Part shown: positions 16,509-25,020 of the stretch, piece by piece
How the letters are laid out: each line of letters starts with the position of its first letter
Numbering within the stretch: the stretch's first letter is position 1
Origin: Pseudarthrobacter sp. NS4
Lineage (GTDB): Bacteria > Actinomycetota > Actinomycetes > Actinomycetales > Micrococcaceae
Assembly (NCBI RefSeq): GCF_024758005.1
Contig: NZ_CP103288.1
Span: forward strand, 2,914,001 to 2,978,000
Length of the DNA: 64,000 nucleotides
Direction of reading: 5' to 3'
Position numbers and translations under genes: made by a program
The notes under the pieces: model-generated
What the model was told of the DNA's origin: nothing
Databases searched by the model: none
What the model saw: the letters and a program-made list of their open reading frames with translations, nothing else

Positions 16509-18269
16509 CTAGGCCAGGCGCCAATCCCATACGTTCCACCAAACCCCGAGTGGCCCGGAACTCGATTTCACTCCCGCGATCCGGGGCCCGAAGGCTGTGG
16601 TCCCGAGGGTCTGGTACAGCGGAAGCCCGTAGGCGTTCTCCCAAATCTGTTTGTCGATTTCGGCGAGAAGCTCGTCCTGTTTGCCGAGGTCGGTGGTTCC
16701 CGCCAGTTGTTCCATGGCCTTGTCCGCGTCGCCGTCGGAGAAACCGTTGAAGTTGCTGCCGGCACCGGTACGGAAGATCTGGGGAACCCTGCTGACTCCG
16801 GCGCCTGTCCCGATCCAGCCCAGCAGCGCAGCGTCATGGCCTTCCCCGCCCAGGGACTTTGCCCAGTCCGCACTGCCCTGCCCGCCGTCGACTACGCGGA
16901 ACCCCGCCAGCGCCGCCGAGTCCCGGATCAATGCGAAGGCTGTGGCACGGTTGGGGTTGTCCCTGTTGTAGAGAATCCGGACCGCGGGAGTGTCACCGTT
17001 CAGGAGCGCCTTGGCTCCCTCAATGTCCACTTCAGCGAAATCCGCAGACCCGTTGTTTTTCGCCGTGTCCGCATACCTGGGCTGCGCCGGCAGGAAGACG
17101 TGGGAATCCAGCGGTTTGGCGTCCGGAAGCAGATCCCCCACGACGGCGTCGACAATGGCCTGGCGTGGAACCGTCTTGAGGAAGGCCTCACGGACGTCTT
17201 CCTCCGCAAAAGGCCCGGCAAAATTAAGGTCAAGGTGATCGTAGCCGGACTGGTTGTACCGCTCGATAGTGTTGCCCTGCTCAGCCAGGCCTGCGAAAAC
17301 ATCCTCGGTGCCGGCGGAGGGTTGGGGCGAGATGATGTCCGCCTGCCCGCTCCGCAGCGCGTCAACCGCTGCGGGCAGTGCCCCGGTGAAGCGGATGTTG
17401 ATCTCATCGAGCCACGGCTCCGCTCCCCAGACATAGTCACGGTTCCGCACGAGCCTCATGGAAACCTCCGGAACGATGTCCCGCACGATGTAGGGGCCGC
17501 TGGAGAGGTACAGCGCGGGATCATCGGGAAGGGTTTTGGTGTCAAAGCCGGAGTTCCAGAAATCAGCGACCCTCTTCAGCTCCGCGTTGGCCACGGGCTT
17601 CGCGGGGTCACCGCGGGGTGAGTCCTGGATCAGGTCAACCAGGTCTTCTTCGTCGTTCAAGCCGCTCTTTGCTGCAATAACGTGCGCCGGCAGGCCGACG
17701 TCGAACGCAACTTCCCAGTCGGCGTAGGGTGTGGCGTACTCGAGGGTGATCGAACGTCCGTCGCTTCCGACCTCCGGGAGGTTGGTCCCTGCCAGGCCGC
17801 TGGTGTCCGAGGCCACGGAGAAGTACTTGGTCCCTGTTCCGGCAAGGGGGTCGGCGTCGTCGAAGTATCCTGACCCGGCAGCCCAGCTCAAGAGGAGGTC
17901 TCCTGCGTCGATTGCTTCGCCGTCGGACCATTTGACGCCTTCGTTGACGGTGTACTTCACCTTCAACGGTTCGTCGGAAACTTTCTCGAACCGCCCAAAG
18001 TTGTCATTGCGCAGGACGGCGGCGTTGTCATCCAGGTAGTAGAACCCGGAATGGGTGATGTAACCGACTTTGGAATTGATGTCGGTGTTGCCGTCGGCGC
18101 TGTAGGGGTTGAAGGAGGAGAACGCGTTAACCTCGGCGACGGTGGCAATGCCGCCCCGTTTGGTTTCCCCCACCACCACGGGCGCACTGCCGCCGCCGGA
18201 GCAGCCTGAAAGAACCAGCGCAGCCGCCACCGCCGCGGTAATGTACTGCATCAGACGCCTGACCGGCAT
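16509..18269 (-). CDS. second family 5 substrate-binding lipoprotein
   Basis: 586 residues with a lipoprotein signal (lipobox LVLSGC, Cys23) and the family 5 solute-binding fold: KYTVNEGVKWSDGEAIDAGD and SSGPYIVRDI are the matching segments. It lies 287 bases upstream of the other binding protein on the same strand, so it may share the transporter or be separately transcribed; no obvious terminator was seen in the gap, which otherwise holds nothing recognisable. Divergence from the other lipoprotein is large, so it is probably not a recent duplicate. It is the last host gene before the left junction of the integrated element. Confidence 0.9.
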   Translation of the reverse strand: MPVRRLMQYITAAVAAALVLSGCSGGGSAPVVVGETKRGGIATVAEVNAFSSFNPYSADGNTDINSKVGYITHSGFYYLDDNAAVLRNDNFGRFEKVSDEPLKVKYTVNEGVKWSDGEAIDAGDLLLSWAAGSGYFDDADPLAGTGTKYFSVASDTSGLAGTNLPEVGSDGRSITLEYATPYADWEVAFDVGLPAHVIAAKSGLNDEEDLVDLIQDSPRGDPAKPVANAELKRVADFWNSGFDTKTLPDDPALYLSSGPYIVRDIVPEVSMRLVRNRDYVWGAEPWLDEINIRFTGALPAAVDALRSGQADIISPQPSAGTEDVFAGLAEQGNTIERYNQSGYDHLDLNFAGPFAEEDVREAFLKTVPRQAIVDAVVGDLLPDAKPLDSHVFLPAQPRYADTAKNNGSADFAEVDIEGAKALLNGDTPAVRILYNRDNPNRATAFALIRDSAALAGFRVVDGGQGSADWAKSLGGEGHDAALLGWIGTGAGVSRVPQIFRTGAGSNFNGFSDGDADKAMEQLAGTTDLGKQDELLAEIDKQIWENAYGLPLYQTLGTTAFGPRIAGVKSSSGPLGVWWNVWDWRLA

Positions 18270-18359
18270 GCCGCCTCCTTGGGTATTCCCTCACCGGGAG
18301 GGGGACCTGGAGTCGCCAGGATCACGCCCTACGTAGTCAGGATAAGGTCTGTGGCCGCT

Positions 18360-18377
18360 TAGACGTTGAAGCGGAAC
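18360..18377. repeat. left attachment site (attL core)
   Basis: TAGACGTTGAAGCGGAAC, identical to 28544-28561. The preceding base is T here and C at the right copy, so the host ychF would have ended in TAA before insertion and ends in TAG now. Confidence 0.88.
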
Positions 18378-18520
18378 GTACCCTAGATACCCGCACAAGG
18401 TCGGCCGCCGTTGGTTTCATTGAATTTTAGCGGTTCTGGCAGTGGGCCAGTGTCGGACCGTTTCGCCTTGTTGCGGACCTCTTGCGGACTTTCTGCGGAC
18501 TGGAAGGCAAACTGGGCCGC

Positions 18521-18757
18521 ATGACTGAATGGATAGACTACCCGCACGCAAACTGCTGCCCGTGCCACACGACACGAAAGATTGCCTACAGCATCGAGGA
18601 AGCCGCAGCCAGAGTCGGAGTCAGTAGCCGTACGCTACGGGAACAGATAGCCGACAGCTACCTCATAGCACGGTACGTGGGGACGAAAGCCCTCATAGCG
18701 CACGAGGACCTGGTTACGTGGCTGAACAGCCTTCCGTCAGAGCCCAAGAGGAAATAG
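18521..18757 (+). CDS. helix-turn-helix DNA-binding protein, excisionase-like
   Basis: 78 residues from the ATG at 18521, which has GGAAGG about 13 bases upstream. Residues 20-70 form a MerR/excisionase-type winged helix: YSIEEAAARVGVSSRTLREQ, then a wing and the ALIAHEDLVTWLNSLP end that is typical of HTH_17 proteins. It lies next to attL and is convergent with the tail genes, an isolated position usual for late-acquired cargo or a second directionality factor. Whether it acts as excisionase, regulator or cargo is unknown. Confidence 0.65.
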   Translation: MTEWIDYPHANCCPCHTTRKIAYSIEEAAARVGVSSRTLREQIADSYLIARYVGTKALIAHEDLVTWLNSLPSEPKRK

Positions 18758-18780
18758 CACGATTGTGCTGTTTCACGAAA

Positions 18781-18814
18781 GGTGCCCCGCCAGAATCCTC
18801 GCTGGCGGGGCACC
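18781..18814. terminator. hairpin terminator after the HTH gene
   Basis: A perfect 13-bp stem (GGTGCCCCGCCAG and complement) with an eight-base loop, between the plus-strand HTH gene and the minus-strand tail gene. Confidence 0.85.
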
Positions 18815-18832
18815 TTCATAGTTTAACAGGAA

Positions 18833-18858
18833 GCCCCGCCCTCCGAAGAGAGCGGGGC
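18833..18858. terminator. hairpin terminator after the tail operon
   Basis: A second hairpin with 7-bp arms GCCCCGC/GCGGGGC and a 12-base loop lies about 25 bases beyond the stop of the Asp-box tail gene; a run of A/T bases follows on the minus strand. It probably ends the leftward element transcript. Confidence 0.7.
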
Positions 18859-18884
18859 AACTTAGTTGGGGAACTTAACCGGTC

Positions 18885-20540
18885 TTACGGTCCCCAGCCG
18901 TAGGTGACGAACGCGGTTCCTTCGGCAGGGTTAGCGCCTGACTGGTTGTAGATGACGAACTCCACGCCTTCATCTGAGTTGAGCGTGACCTTGGCCAGGT
19001 ACGGTTCCGTCTCAGCGAACAGGCTTTGCCGCTGCCTCTTATTGAAGGTGTCCACAGAGGCAATGGTGGTGCCGTCTTCGCGCCGGATCTTCACGCCGAG
19101 CGTTCCAGTGCCAGCCTTTTTCAGGACGCCGTAGTCGAAGATGTAGAGCGTCCGGTTGGTGGATGATCCGCGGGTGTGCCCGAACAGTTTGTTCTCGGTG
19201 ACTCCGAGGACGTGATAGCCACTGTTCTGCGTCTCCCAGGCGTAAGGCATGGCCCTGCGCTTCGTGACCGGCATGGGCGCGGTCCCGCGTGCGATCCGGC
19301 ACTTGTAGTAGGCGTAGTCAAAGTTCGTGCTGATGCCGAACGTTGTGAGCCAGAACGTATCACCGTGGATCTCAGCCTGACCCACGGGTGCTAGGGCGGC
19401 GTTGATGGTGGCCTCGGTAGGGTAGGCGGCGATCTCGTAGATGGTCGCACCCTGATCTTCCACGGCGTATAGGTGGACTGCCTTGTCGAGGTTCACGCCG
19501 GCTGTCGGCTCCTGAGAGGCCGAGCAGACCCAGCGTGTGCCGTCGCTGCTGGCCTTCGCCGTGAACCAGCCGGTCGAGTTGAACCTGTAGACCCGCTCCA
19601 CAACCGGGGCCGCAATGCCGATCTGGTTACGGTGCATCCTCATCAGGTACGGGTTGGATGATGCGTCACCGGTCCAGGCGATGTAGTCCGGGAACCACAT
19701 CATGCCGATGGAGCGGGCCGCGTCCGGCGAGCCGGTCTGCGCTTCCACCTGCTCATTCAGCACTACAGGTTCCACGCCTGTCTTGGCGGCGTTGGTCCGG
19801 TAAATGCCAGCTTTCGGGCGGGTGTCCCCCAGCATGAAGTACACGCGCTGGGAAACGCTGTCGTACTGGCAGGAGTGCATGTGGTCGATCCGGTTGGGAT
19901 CGGTCGTGCCGCCGCCCGGGAAGGTCGCGAACGTCGCCCATGTCAGCCCGTCGTCCGTGGAGCGGTAGATCATCACGTCCACGCTGTTGGCGGGGCTAAT
20001 GTACTCCACGTAGTACAGGTGCCCGTTCGCCGCGTCCTGGCACCACGACTGGACGCCCATGAGCCGGGTTGCGGCGCGGAGGGTGTGAACAACCGTCCAC
20101 GTCAGGCCGTCGTCAGTGGAGCGCACAATCTTGGTAGGGCTCTCCAAGGAGTGCGTCAGCAGTGTGCCAGCGGTGGTCTTCAGGAACGCTCCCGATGAGC
20201 CACCAAGGCCCGCGGCGTGCCGTCCAAGCCGCGTCCACGTCATGCCGCCGTCCGTGCTCTTACGGAACGTGTTGTCAAAGCCCACAGCGTAGAGCGTCTG
20301 CCCGTTCGCTTCGGTCCAGAGGATACGGAAGTCAGCTGTTGGGTTGGGCAGCGAGTCGAGCACCGTGAGCGTCGGAACACGAACGGGCTTGAGGAACTGC
20401 CCGCCGTTGTCCAGTTTCTTCACGCCGGCATAAGTGGCAGTAAGTGCCTTTGCCGTCTCGCTCTCGGGGTCTTTGATTTTGGTGGTGGTCAGGGCGTCAA
20501 GCAGGTGCGGCAAAACAGGCTTCGGATCAAGAAATCCCAT
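18885..20540 (-). CDS. Asp-box (sialidase-like beta-propeller) phage tail/receptor-binding protein
   Basis: 551 residues. Three Asp-box motifs S-x-D-x-G-x-T-W occur at residues 95-102, 141-148 and 194-201, with regular beta-rich spacing, which indicates a BNR/sialidase-like beta-propeller. The catalytic Arg triad of true sialidases was not identified, so a carbohydrate-binding or tail-tip role is more likely than hydrolysis. The first 60 residues are helical and may attach to the tail. It lies directly after the tape measure gene, the usual place for minor tail proteins. Surface glycan recognition is inferred. Confidence 0.7.
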   Translation of the reverse strand: MGFLDPKPVLPHLLDALTTTKIKDPESETAKALTATYAGVKKLDNGGQFLKPVRVPTLTVLDSLPNPTADFRILWTEANGQTLYAVGFDNTFRKSTDGGMTWTRLGRHAAGLGGSSGAFLKTTAGTLLTHSLESPTKIVRSTDDGLTWTVVHTLRAATRLMGVQSWCQDAANGHLYYVEYISPANSVDVMIYRSTDDGLTWATFATFPGGGTTDPNRIDHMHSCQYDSVSQRVYFMLGDTRPKAGIYRTNAAKTGVEPVVLNEQVEAQTGSPDAARSIGMMWFPDYIAWTGDASSNPYLMRMHRNQIGIAAPVVERVYRFNSTGWFTAKASSDGTRWVCSASQEPTAGVNLDKAVHLYAVEDQGATIYEIAAYPTEATINAALAPVGQAEIHGDTFWLTTFGISTNFDYAYYKCRIARGTAPMPVTKRRAMPYAWETQNSGYHVLGVTENKLFGHTRGSSTNRTLYIFDYGVLKKAGTGTLGVKIRREDGTTIASVDTFNKRQRQSLFAETEPYLAKVTLNSDEGVEFVIYNQSGANPAEGTAFVTYGWGP

Positions 20541-20592
20541 GATTGTTCTTCTCTTTCAGTAGGGTGCTGATTTCGTTATTGAGCATTTGGGG

Positions 20593-22389
20593 TTAGGTGC
20601 CCAGCGCCGCGAGTCGGCGCGTTACGGCGTGCGCTGTTGAAATGGGGTCGTCAACCTGGATGCTGAAGTTGTTCACCATCCCGGATCCCCCAGCCGCACC
20701 AATCGCGCCTACAGGGGTGAATGAGCCGGTACTGAACGCCGGCACCGAGGGGACAGAAACCAGCCCAGTAACCGAATCGGCTACCTTCGCGTGCATCCCG
20801 TCAATACCGAGAATCAAACCCTGACCAATGTTCACGCCATACTCACGGAACACACGGGACGGGGAACGGATGCCTAGCAGGTCCTCAAACGGGCCACGGA
20901 TCGCCTCGGGAACAATATTCAGGACCGCACGGCCAATGGAACCCATCATGGAGCCGATACCGTTGATGAGCCCTTGGATGATGTTCACGCCCACGCTGAA
21001 CAGTGCGGATCCGGCGTTACCAATCGCCCCGGTGATGCGCCCGATCAGGCCAGAGAAGAACCCAACAACGTTACCGATCATGGAGGACACGCCATTGACC
21101 ACGTTGTTCCACGTATCAGCGAAAAACCGGCCAATATTGCCAAGAATCGAACCGACAAAGCCGGCCGCGTTGGAGAGTCCCGCACGAATCACAGTTCCCA
21201 CGACGCCGATGACACCTGACACGATGGCCTGAATGTTATTCCAGATGCCGCCGAAAATGTTTTGGATGCCGCTCCAGACCTGCGACCAGTTCCCGGAAAT
21301 GGCGCCCGTCGCAACCTGAATCACGCCCTGGATGACCTGCATCACTCCGGCAACCAAACTGCCAATGGTATTGAACACGATGTCAACCACCGGCAAGAGG
21401 TTCTGCACCGTGGGAGTCAATACCGAGATGAGCTGATCAATAAACGGCCCCACCGCGGCCACAAGGCCATGGAACGCCTCCCCCACCCTTGCAGCCACCG
21501 GCTGGAACGCGGCAAAAGCACCACCAAGCCCGCCGCCGCCGATCCCAGACGTGAGCGACGAAACCCACGGCAGGACGTTGGTATTGATGAACGATGAAAC
21601 CTCAGTGATGATCGGCAGGAACGCCGTACCAAGCTGGGTTTGAATGTTCTCCCACGTCGCCGCCATGCGCTGCTGCTGACCGGCGAGCGTCCCAGACTCC
21701 TTAGCGAAATTGCCGTGAGCGTCCGCCGTCTGATCCATGATCAGCGCCATAGTTGCCGCCTGGTTAGCCTCAGCCGACAGTGCCCCGCCTACCTTGGAAA
21801 AACCGAGCTCAGCAGCCTTGGCATCAATCGCAGCCTGATTCAGGGATACGCCGTAAGCCTCCAGAGGGTCCCGCTCACCCTTCAGCGCCGACGATAGTGC
21901 CTCGACAGCCTGCGAGGTATCCCCGCCGAACATAGACGCAAGATCGGCGCCCAGGGTGACCATCTCGTTAGTCTTCCCCGCGAGCTCATCCATCGGCACG
22001 CCGGCATTCTTGAGCTGGGAACCAAGGACAGTGCCAAGCTTGTTGTACTCATCCTGGGTTAGGCCAACGGTCGTTGCCGCCGTCTTGGAAAAACCGAGCA
22101 TGTCCGCGGCCGCGGTCTTGAATACAGAGCCGATGGCTCCGCTGCTCTGCTCAAGCTCCCCAGCCTTACCGATCGCGTCTTTGAGGACATCCCCAGTCTT
22201 GAGAGCGATGCCCGCGATTGCAGCCGGCCCAACCATCTTCCCCAGACCGGCAAGGAAAGTCCCGCCAACCTGCTTCCCGGCGTCCGAGCCGACCCCGCCA
22301 ACATCCCCGAAAGCCTCTTTGATCTTTCCGCTAATCTTCGAGGTTTCGGGAATGATCGAGATGTACGCGGCCCCTAATTCAGTTGCCAT
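20593..22389 (-). CDS. phage tail tape measure protein
   Basis: 598 residues. The N-terminal half carries the tape-measure domain (AYISIIPETSKISGKIKEAF start, then AAGIALKTG and the GSQLKNAGVPMDELAGKT segment), followed by several long hydrophobic Ala/Gly/Val helices (about residues 260-480) and the typical end EDLLGIRSPSRVFREYG. Tape measure proteins set tail length and are pierced through the membrane at infection. At roughly 600 residues it would specify a short siphovirus tail. The presence of this gene without any head gene is the main oddity of the element. Confidence 0.88.
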   Translation of the reverse strand: MATELGAAYISIIPETSKISGKIKEAFGDVGGVGSDAGKQVGGTFLAGLGKMVGPAAIAGIALKTGDVLKDAIGKAGELEQSSGAIGSVFKTAAADMLGFSKTAATTVGLTQDEYNKLGTVLGSQLKNAGVPMDELAGKTNEMVTLGADLASMFGGDTSQAVEALSSALKGERDPLEAYGVSLNQAAIDAKAAELGFSKVGGALSAEANQAATMALIMDQTADAHGNFAKESGTLAGQQQRMAATWENIQTQLGTAFLPIITEVSSFINTNVLPWVSSLTSGIGGGGLGGAFAAFQPVAARVGEAFHGLVAAVGPFIDQLISVLTPTVQNLLPVVDIVFNTIGSLVAGVMQVIQGVIQVATGAISGNWSQVWSGIQNIFGGIWNNIQAIVSGVIGVVGTVIRAGLSNAAGFVGSILGNIGRFFADTWNNVVNGVSSMIGNVVGFFSGLIGRITGAIGNAGSALFSVGVNIIQGLINGIGSMMGSIGRAVLNIVPEAIRGPFEDLLGIRSPSRVFREYGVNIGQGLILGIDGMHAKVADSVTGLVSVPSVPAFSTGSFTPVGAIGAAGGSGMVNNFSIQVDDPISTAHAVTRRLAALGT

Positions 22390-22391
22390 GT

Positions 22392-22685
22392 CTAGCCCTT
22401 CCTTTCATTGCCTGGCTGATCCGTCGTCCAGCGCGCCGGATCCATATCCAGATCGTGCAAATTCATCCGCAGCTCGGCATTCCATGTCTGCGGGTAAGCA
22501 GACTTGAAAGCGCTAGCTGCTGCCCCGGTCAGAGCCACAATGACGCTCGCGGGCAGCTTCTTGTTCCGGCTACGGCCAATCTCGTCATCGATGCGCCGAA
22601 ACTCGGCCATGTCATCCTCGGCCATCGCCAGGATCATGCGCAGCGCATACGCTGCTGCGACCTCCTGTGTTGTTTTTCCTGCCAT
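22392..22685 (-). CDS. small protein upstream of tape measure, possibly tail assembly chaperone
   Basis: 97 residues from the ATG at 22685, preferred over an upstream ATG at 22718 because AAAGGAGC sits seven to eight bases before it. The stop is two bases from the tape measure start. Charged, mostly helical, without recognisable motif. The position immediately before a tape measure gene is where tail assembly chaperones are normally encoded, but no slippery frameshift sequence was recognised and the identification rests on position only. Confidence 0.5.
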   Translation of the reverse strand: MAGKTTQEVAAAYALRMILAMAEDDMAEFRRIDDEIGRSRNKKLPASVIVALTGAAASAFKSAYPQTWNAELRMNLHDLDMDPARWTTDQPGNERKG

Positions 22686-22711
22686 GTCTTTGCTCCTTTT
22701 CGTTGATGTGT

Positions 22712-23041
22712 TCACCATTTGCGGCTAGTCCTTAGCGGCCCCGGATCCGGCTTAGGTCTGGGGTTCTTACTCCCGTCGCCCTTCGCTGAGTTACAGCCGC
22801 GATGCATGCCCTGAAGACCTGCCAGGCCCGGCGCCATCCTGCCGCCAAGGTTCACGGCCTCGATATGATCGGCGGTGAAGCTCCGGGCGTCCTTCCAAAA
22901 ATCCGGGTACCGCTTCCGGTCCTCCATGTCCCACAAAAAAGGGCCACCGCATGCCACGCACGCTAGGCCCTGTGCCTGATACCTCCGCTTCAGCGCCTCC
23001 CGCTGGGCCACATAGCGCCTGTCATTCCTGTACGTCTTCAC
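22712..23041 (-). CDS. HNH homing-type endonuclease
   Basis: 109 residues from a GTG start at 23041; a much longer frame upstream reads through two other genes and is rejected. A zinc-binding CVACG pair, the central FTADHIEAVNLGG (DH of the first catalytic block) and MHRGCNSAKGDG (HxxCN-K) give the H-N-H metal finger. Phage HNH proteins of this size next to terminase genes often work with terminase at cos sites. Its start overlaps the end of the preceding small gene by four bases. Confidence 0.85.
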   Translation of the reverse strand: MKTYRNDRRYVAQREALKRRYQAQGLACVACGGPFLWDMEDRKRYPDFWKDARSFTADHIEAVNLGGRMAPGLAGLQGMHRGCNSAKGDGSKNPRPKPDPGPLRTSRKW

Positions 23042-23241
23042 AGCGGCCCCACCGCCCGATAGAACGCTTCCCGCGTCTCCCTGAAGAACGCCGCGAATCC
23101 GACCTGCCCCGCGGGCCAGGAATGCTGACGTGCCCACTCGAACCGAGCCAGCTTCCACCGCACAGGATCCGGACCTGCCTGATCCAGCCAAAGATGCCGG
23201 GGCAACTCCAGCGCCACGCCCTGCCGCTTCCGCCTCACCAT
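23038..23241 (-). CDS. small phage protein of unknown function, 67 aa
   Basis: Starts with an ATG that overlaps the previous stop by one base (TGATG) and ends overlapping the HNH start by four, both signs of translational coupling in a real operon. Rich in Trp/Arg/Phe (EWARQHSWPAGQVGFAAF). No domain recognised. Confidence 0.6.
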   Translation of the reverse strand: MVRRKRQGVALELPRHLWLDQAGPDPVRWKLARFEWARQHSWPAGQVGFAAFFRETREAFYRAVGPL

Positions 23242-23489
23242 CAGATTTCCACCTCATCCCACGGCTGATCCGGGGGCAGGTTCGCTCCCAAGTCAGACGG
23301 CAAATCCTCCACCCCGTCCGGCAGGTTCGCCTCAGCCCACGCACACCGCGCCTCATCCCACGCCGCCCACCGCTGATAATCCGAACCGCCCGGCCAATCA
23401 GCAAGAATGAACGTCAGAACGCTCTCCGGGATCTTCGCGCCGTTGACAATCACCTCGCGCTGACGGCGCCTAACCACGAGCCCGCCCAT
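23241..23489 (-). CDS. small phage protein of unknown function, 82 aa
   Basis: The frame is open further upstream, but the ATG at 23489 is the first start that leaves only a 20-base overlap with the small-terminase-like gene. The C-terminal half is acidic and Trp/Pro-rich (WDEARCAWAEANLPDGVE). Coupled by one base to the next gene. No family recognised; the exact start is uncertain. Confidence 0.55.
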   Translation of the reverse strand: MGGLVVRRRQREVIVNGAKIPESVLTFILADWPGGSDYQRWAAWDEARCAWAEANLPDGVEDLPSDLGANLPPDQPWDEVEI

Positions 23490-23799
23490 ATACACCACGC
23501 ACGCCACGCGCCAGCGGCAAATCATCATCCAAACCGGGAATCTGCAACGACGCCAACAACCGCGCCAGCGTGAGCCGCTGCTGCCGGGCCTCACCAACCG
23601 CCGGATGCAACCTCAAGCCCTGCGAACTGGTGATCATCAGCCCATCAACCTTCACAGCGGAGTCAAGCTCCACGATCCGGTCCCGAACACGGCACGCTTC
23701 CTCCAACAGGGCAAGCTCATGCTCAGCCCATTCAAACTCTGCCGTGGCAACTTCCCACAGCTTCTTGCCAGCGGCCTTCAAACCTCTGGGACTAGCCAT
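23470..23799 (-). CDS. small terminase subunit-like protein
   Basis: 109 residues from the ATG at 23799, with GAAAGG nine bases upstream. The pattern GLKAAGKKLWEVATAEFEW, then ELALLEEACRVRDRI and the end GEARQQRLTLARLLASL matches the short P27-type small terminase subunits annotated in actinobacterial phages, which bind DNA and recruit the large terminase. No large terminase gene follows; the next genes are small unknowns and an HNH nuclease. The family assignment is from motif memory. Confidence 0.6.
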   Translation of the reverse strand: MASPRGLKAAGKKLWEVATAEFEWAEHELALLEEACRVRDRIVELDSAVKVDGLMITSSQGLRLHPAVGEARQQRLTLARLLASLQIPGLDDDLPLARGVRGVYGRARG

Positions 23800-23844
23800 A
23801 ATCAACCTTTCAAGGGCCTAACGTTTCGGGTTCAGGGAGAGAAA

Positions 23845-23963
23845 CTGTGCCAATGCCGGAGGAGGCACAGGATCGGGGGTGGCCGGGGGGTGTGCCCACC
23901 CACCGGCAGGCAGAGGGGCCGGGCGGGGCGGTGATGACCCGCTGCCCTGCTCCCCTGCCTGCC
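23845..23963. repeat. paired inverted repeats upstream of the small-terminase-like gene
   Basis: Two hairpins occupy most of the 188-bp gap between the 289-aa gene and the terminase-like gene: CTGTGCC/GGCACAG (23845-23851 and 23864-23870) and GGCAGGCAGAGGGG/CCCCTGCCTGCC (23905-23918 and 23952-23963, one bulge). They could be a terminator, or a packaging (cos/pac) site, which often lies just before the small terminase gene. Confidence 0.5.
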
Positions 23964-23987
23964 GTGGTTGTCATTTGCTCTGTGCCC

Positions 23988-24857
23988 TCAGATACCTACG
24001 TAGTCGCCCACGAAGGGCTTGGTGCGTGCGGTGTTCATTGATGGCGCGAGCTGGTCGGCGGTGGCGCCGCCGCGGTGGTGCTGGTCTTCCGGGTCTATCT
24101 CAACGGGGCGGTGCATGCCGCGTCCTACCTGTTCGTACCGGGTTTCGATGGGTGCGGGTCGGCGGTAGTGCTTGTACTCGTCGAGGTCTGAAGCTTCGAT
24201 GGTGGCGCCGAGGGTGATGAGTGCGCCCCACTTTCCTGCCCGGCCGGTGGCGTTCTCCCATGCTTCCCAGACGCGGCGGCGGTGGAGGGCGCCGGGGTTG
24301 ACGGTGAGCGGGAGGGTGCCGTCTGCGCCTTGGATGGTGAGGCCGGCGAGGCGTGCGGCTTCGGTGAGGTTGGGGACCTGGCTGGTCAGGGCCGCGGCGA
24401 GGGCGGGCGCGTGCGCCCATGCGCTGCGCTGTTCGTCGGTCCCTGACATGAGGTGTTCGGGTGCGGTTTCGATGTCCACTGCCTGCATGGCTTCGGTGAG
24501 GGTTTGCGCGGTGGTGTTGAACTTGGCGGCGAGTGCCTCATAGTTCGCCGCGGCGGTCTTGGCGTATTCGTTCCGCAGTGCCGGGTACACCTCATCGGCA
24601 ACAGCGTTCATGACGGTTGCCCGGTCTACGTGGTTGGCAAGTTCCGCGAGGGTCAGCGCGTTCAGTTCCGCGATACGCTCCGGGGTTTCTTTTCCGAGGA
24701 TGGCGGCGGTGAGTTGCTGCTGTGCGGTGCTGGCCTGGTTGGCGTAGTCGTTCCAGCGGGTGAGGATCCGGTCGTATTCCTTGGTGGTTTTCCCGCCCGC
24801 GTTGGTGACGGTGGCGATGCTTGCGGTGAGCGTGTGCAGGGATTCGATGATGGTCAT
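23988..24857 (-). CDS. hypothetical phage-element protein, 289 aa
   Basis: 289 residues, ATG start two bases after the stop of the small gene before it. Predominantly helical and Ala/Thr-rich with likely coiled-coil segments between residues 20 and 130. The C-terminal 80 residues are charged and His/Arg-rich (RGMHRPVEIDPEDQHHRGG). No signal, membrane segment or catalytic motif. I do not recognise it. It is one of the largest genes of the element and sits between replication-type and packaging-type genes, so a structural or scaffold-like role cannot be excluded. Confidence 0.6.
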   Translation of the reverse strand: MTIIESLHTLTASIATVTNAGGKTTKEYDRILTRWNDYANQASTAQQQLTAAILGKETPERIAELNALTLAELANHVDRATVMNAVADEVYPALRNEYAKTAAANYEALAAKFNTTAQTLTEAMQAVDIETAPEHLMSGTDEQRSAWAHAPALAAALTSQVPNLTEAARLAGLTIQGADGTLPLTVNPGALHRRRVWEAWENATGRAGKWGALITLGATIEASDLDEYKHYRRPAPIETRYEQVGRGMHRPVEIDPEDQHHRGGATADQLAPSMNTARTKPFVGDYVGI

Positions 24858-24859
24858 TT

Positions 24860-25009
24860 TCAGTTCTCCAAAGCGTTGTAGATGAGTGCGGTGAGTGAGT
24901 TGTCGTCATTGAGGGCTAGGGGCGCGTCTTGTTCGTCGGCCTGGTATTCGGTGGGTTGAGCGTCGGGGAGGCCGAGTGCGGCTCTCAGGGAGGATTCGAG
25001 GTCTGACAT
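24860..25009 (-). CDS. small phage-element protein, 49 aa
   Basis: A 49-residue frame from ATG (MSDLESSLRAALGLPDAQ...) ending NALEN, acidic. Its stop lies two bases before the next gene start, and it fills the space between two other genes, which supports a real coding region despite its size. GGAGC-type ribosome-binding sequence lies upstream of the ATG. Function unknown. Confidence 0.5.
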   Translation of the reverse strand: MSDLESSLRAALGLPDAQPTEYQADEQDAPLALNDDNSLTALIYNALEN

Positions 25010-25020
25010 GGTGCGCTCCT

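Noticed and set aside
22712..23404. A 230-residue form of the HNH nuclease
   Set aside because: The upstream half overlaps two coupled small genes in other frames and is Arg/Gly-rich without similarity; the HNH protein begins at 23041.
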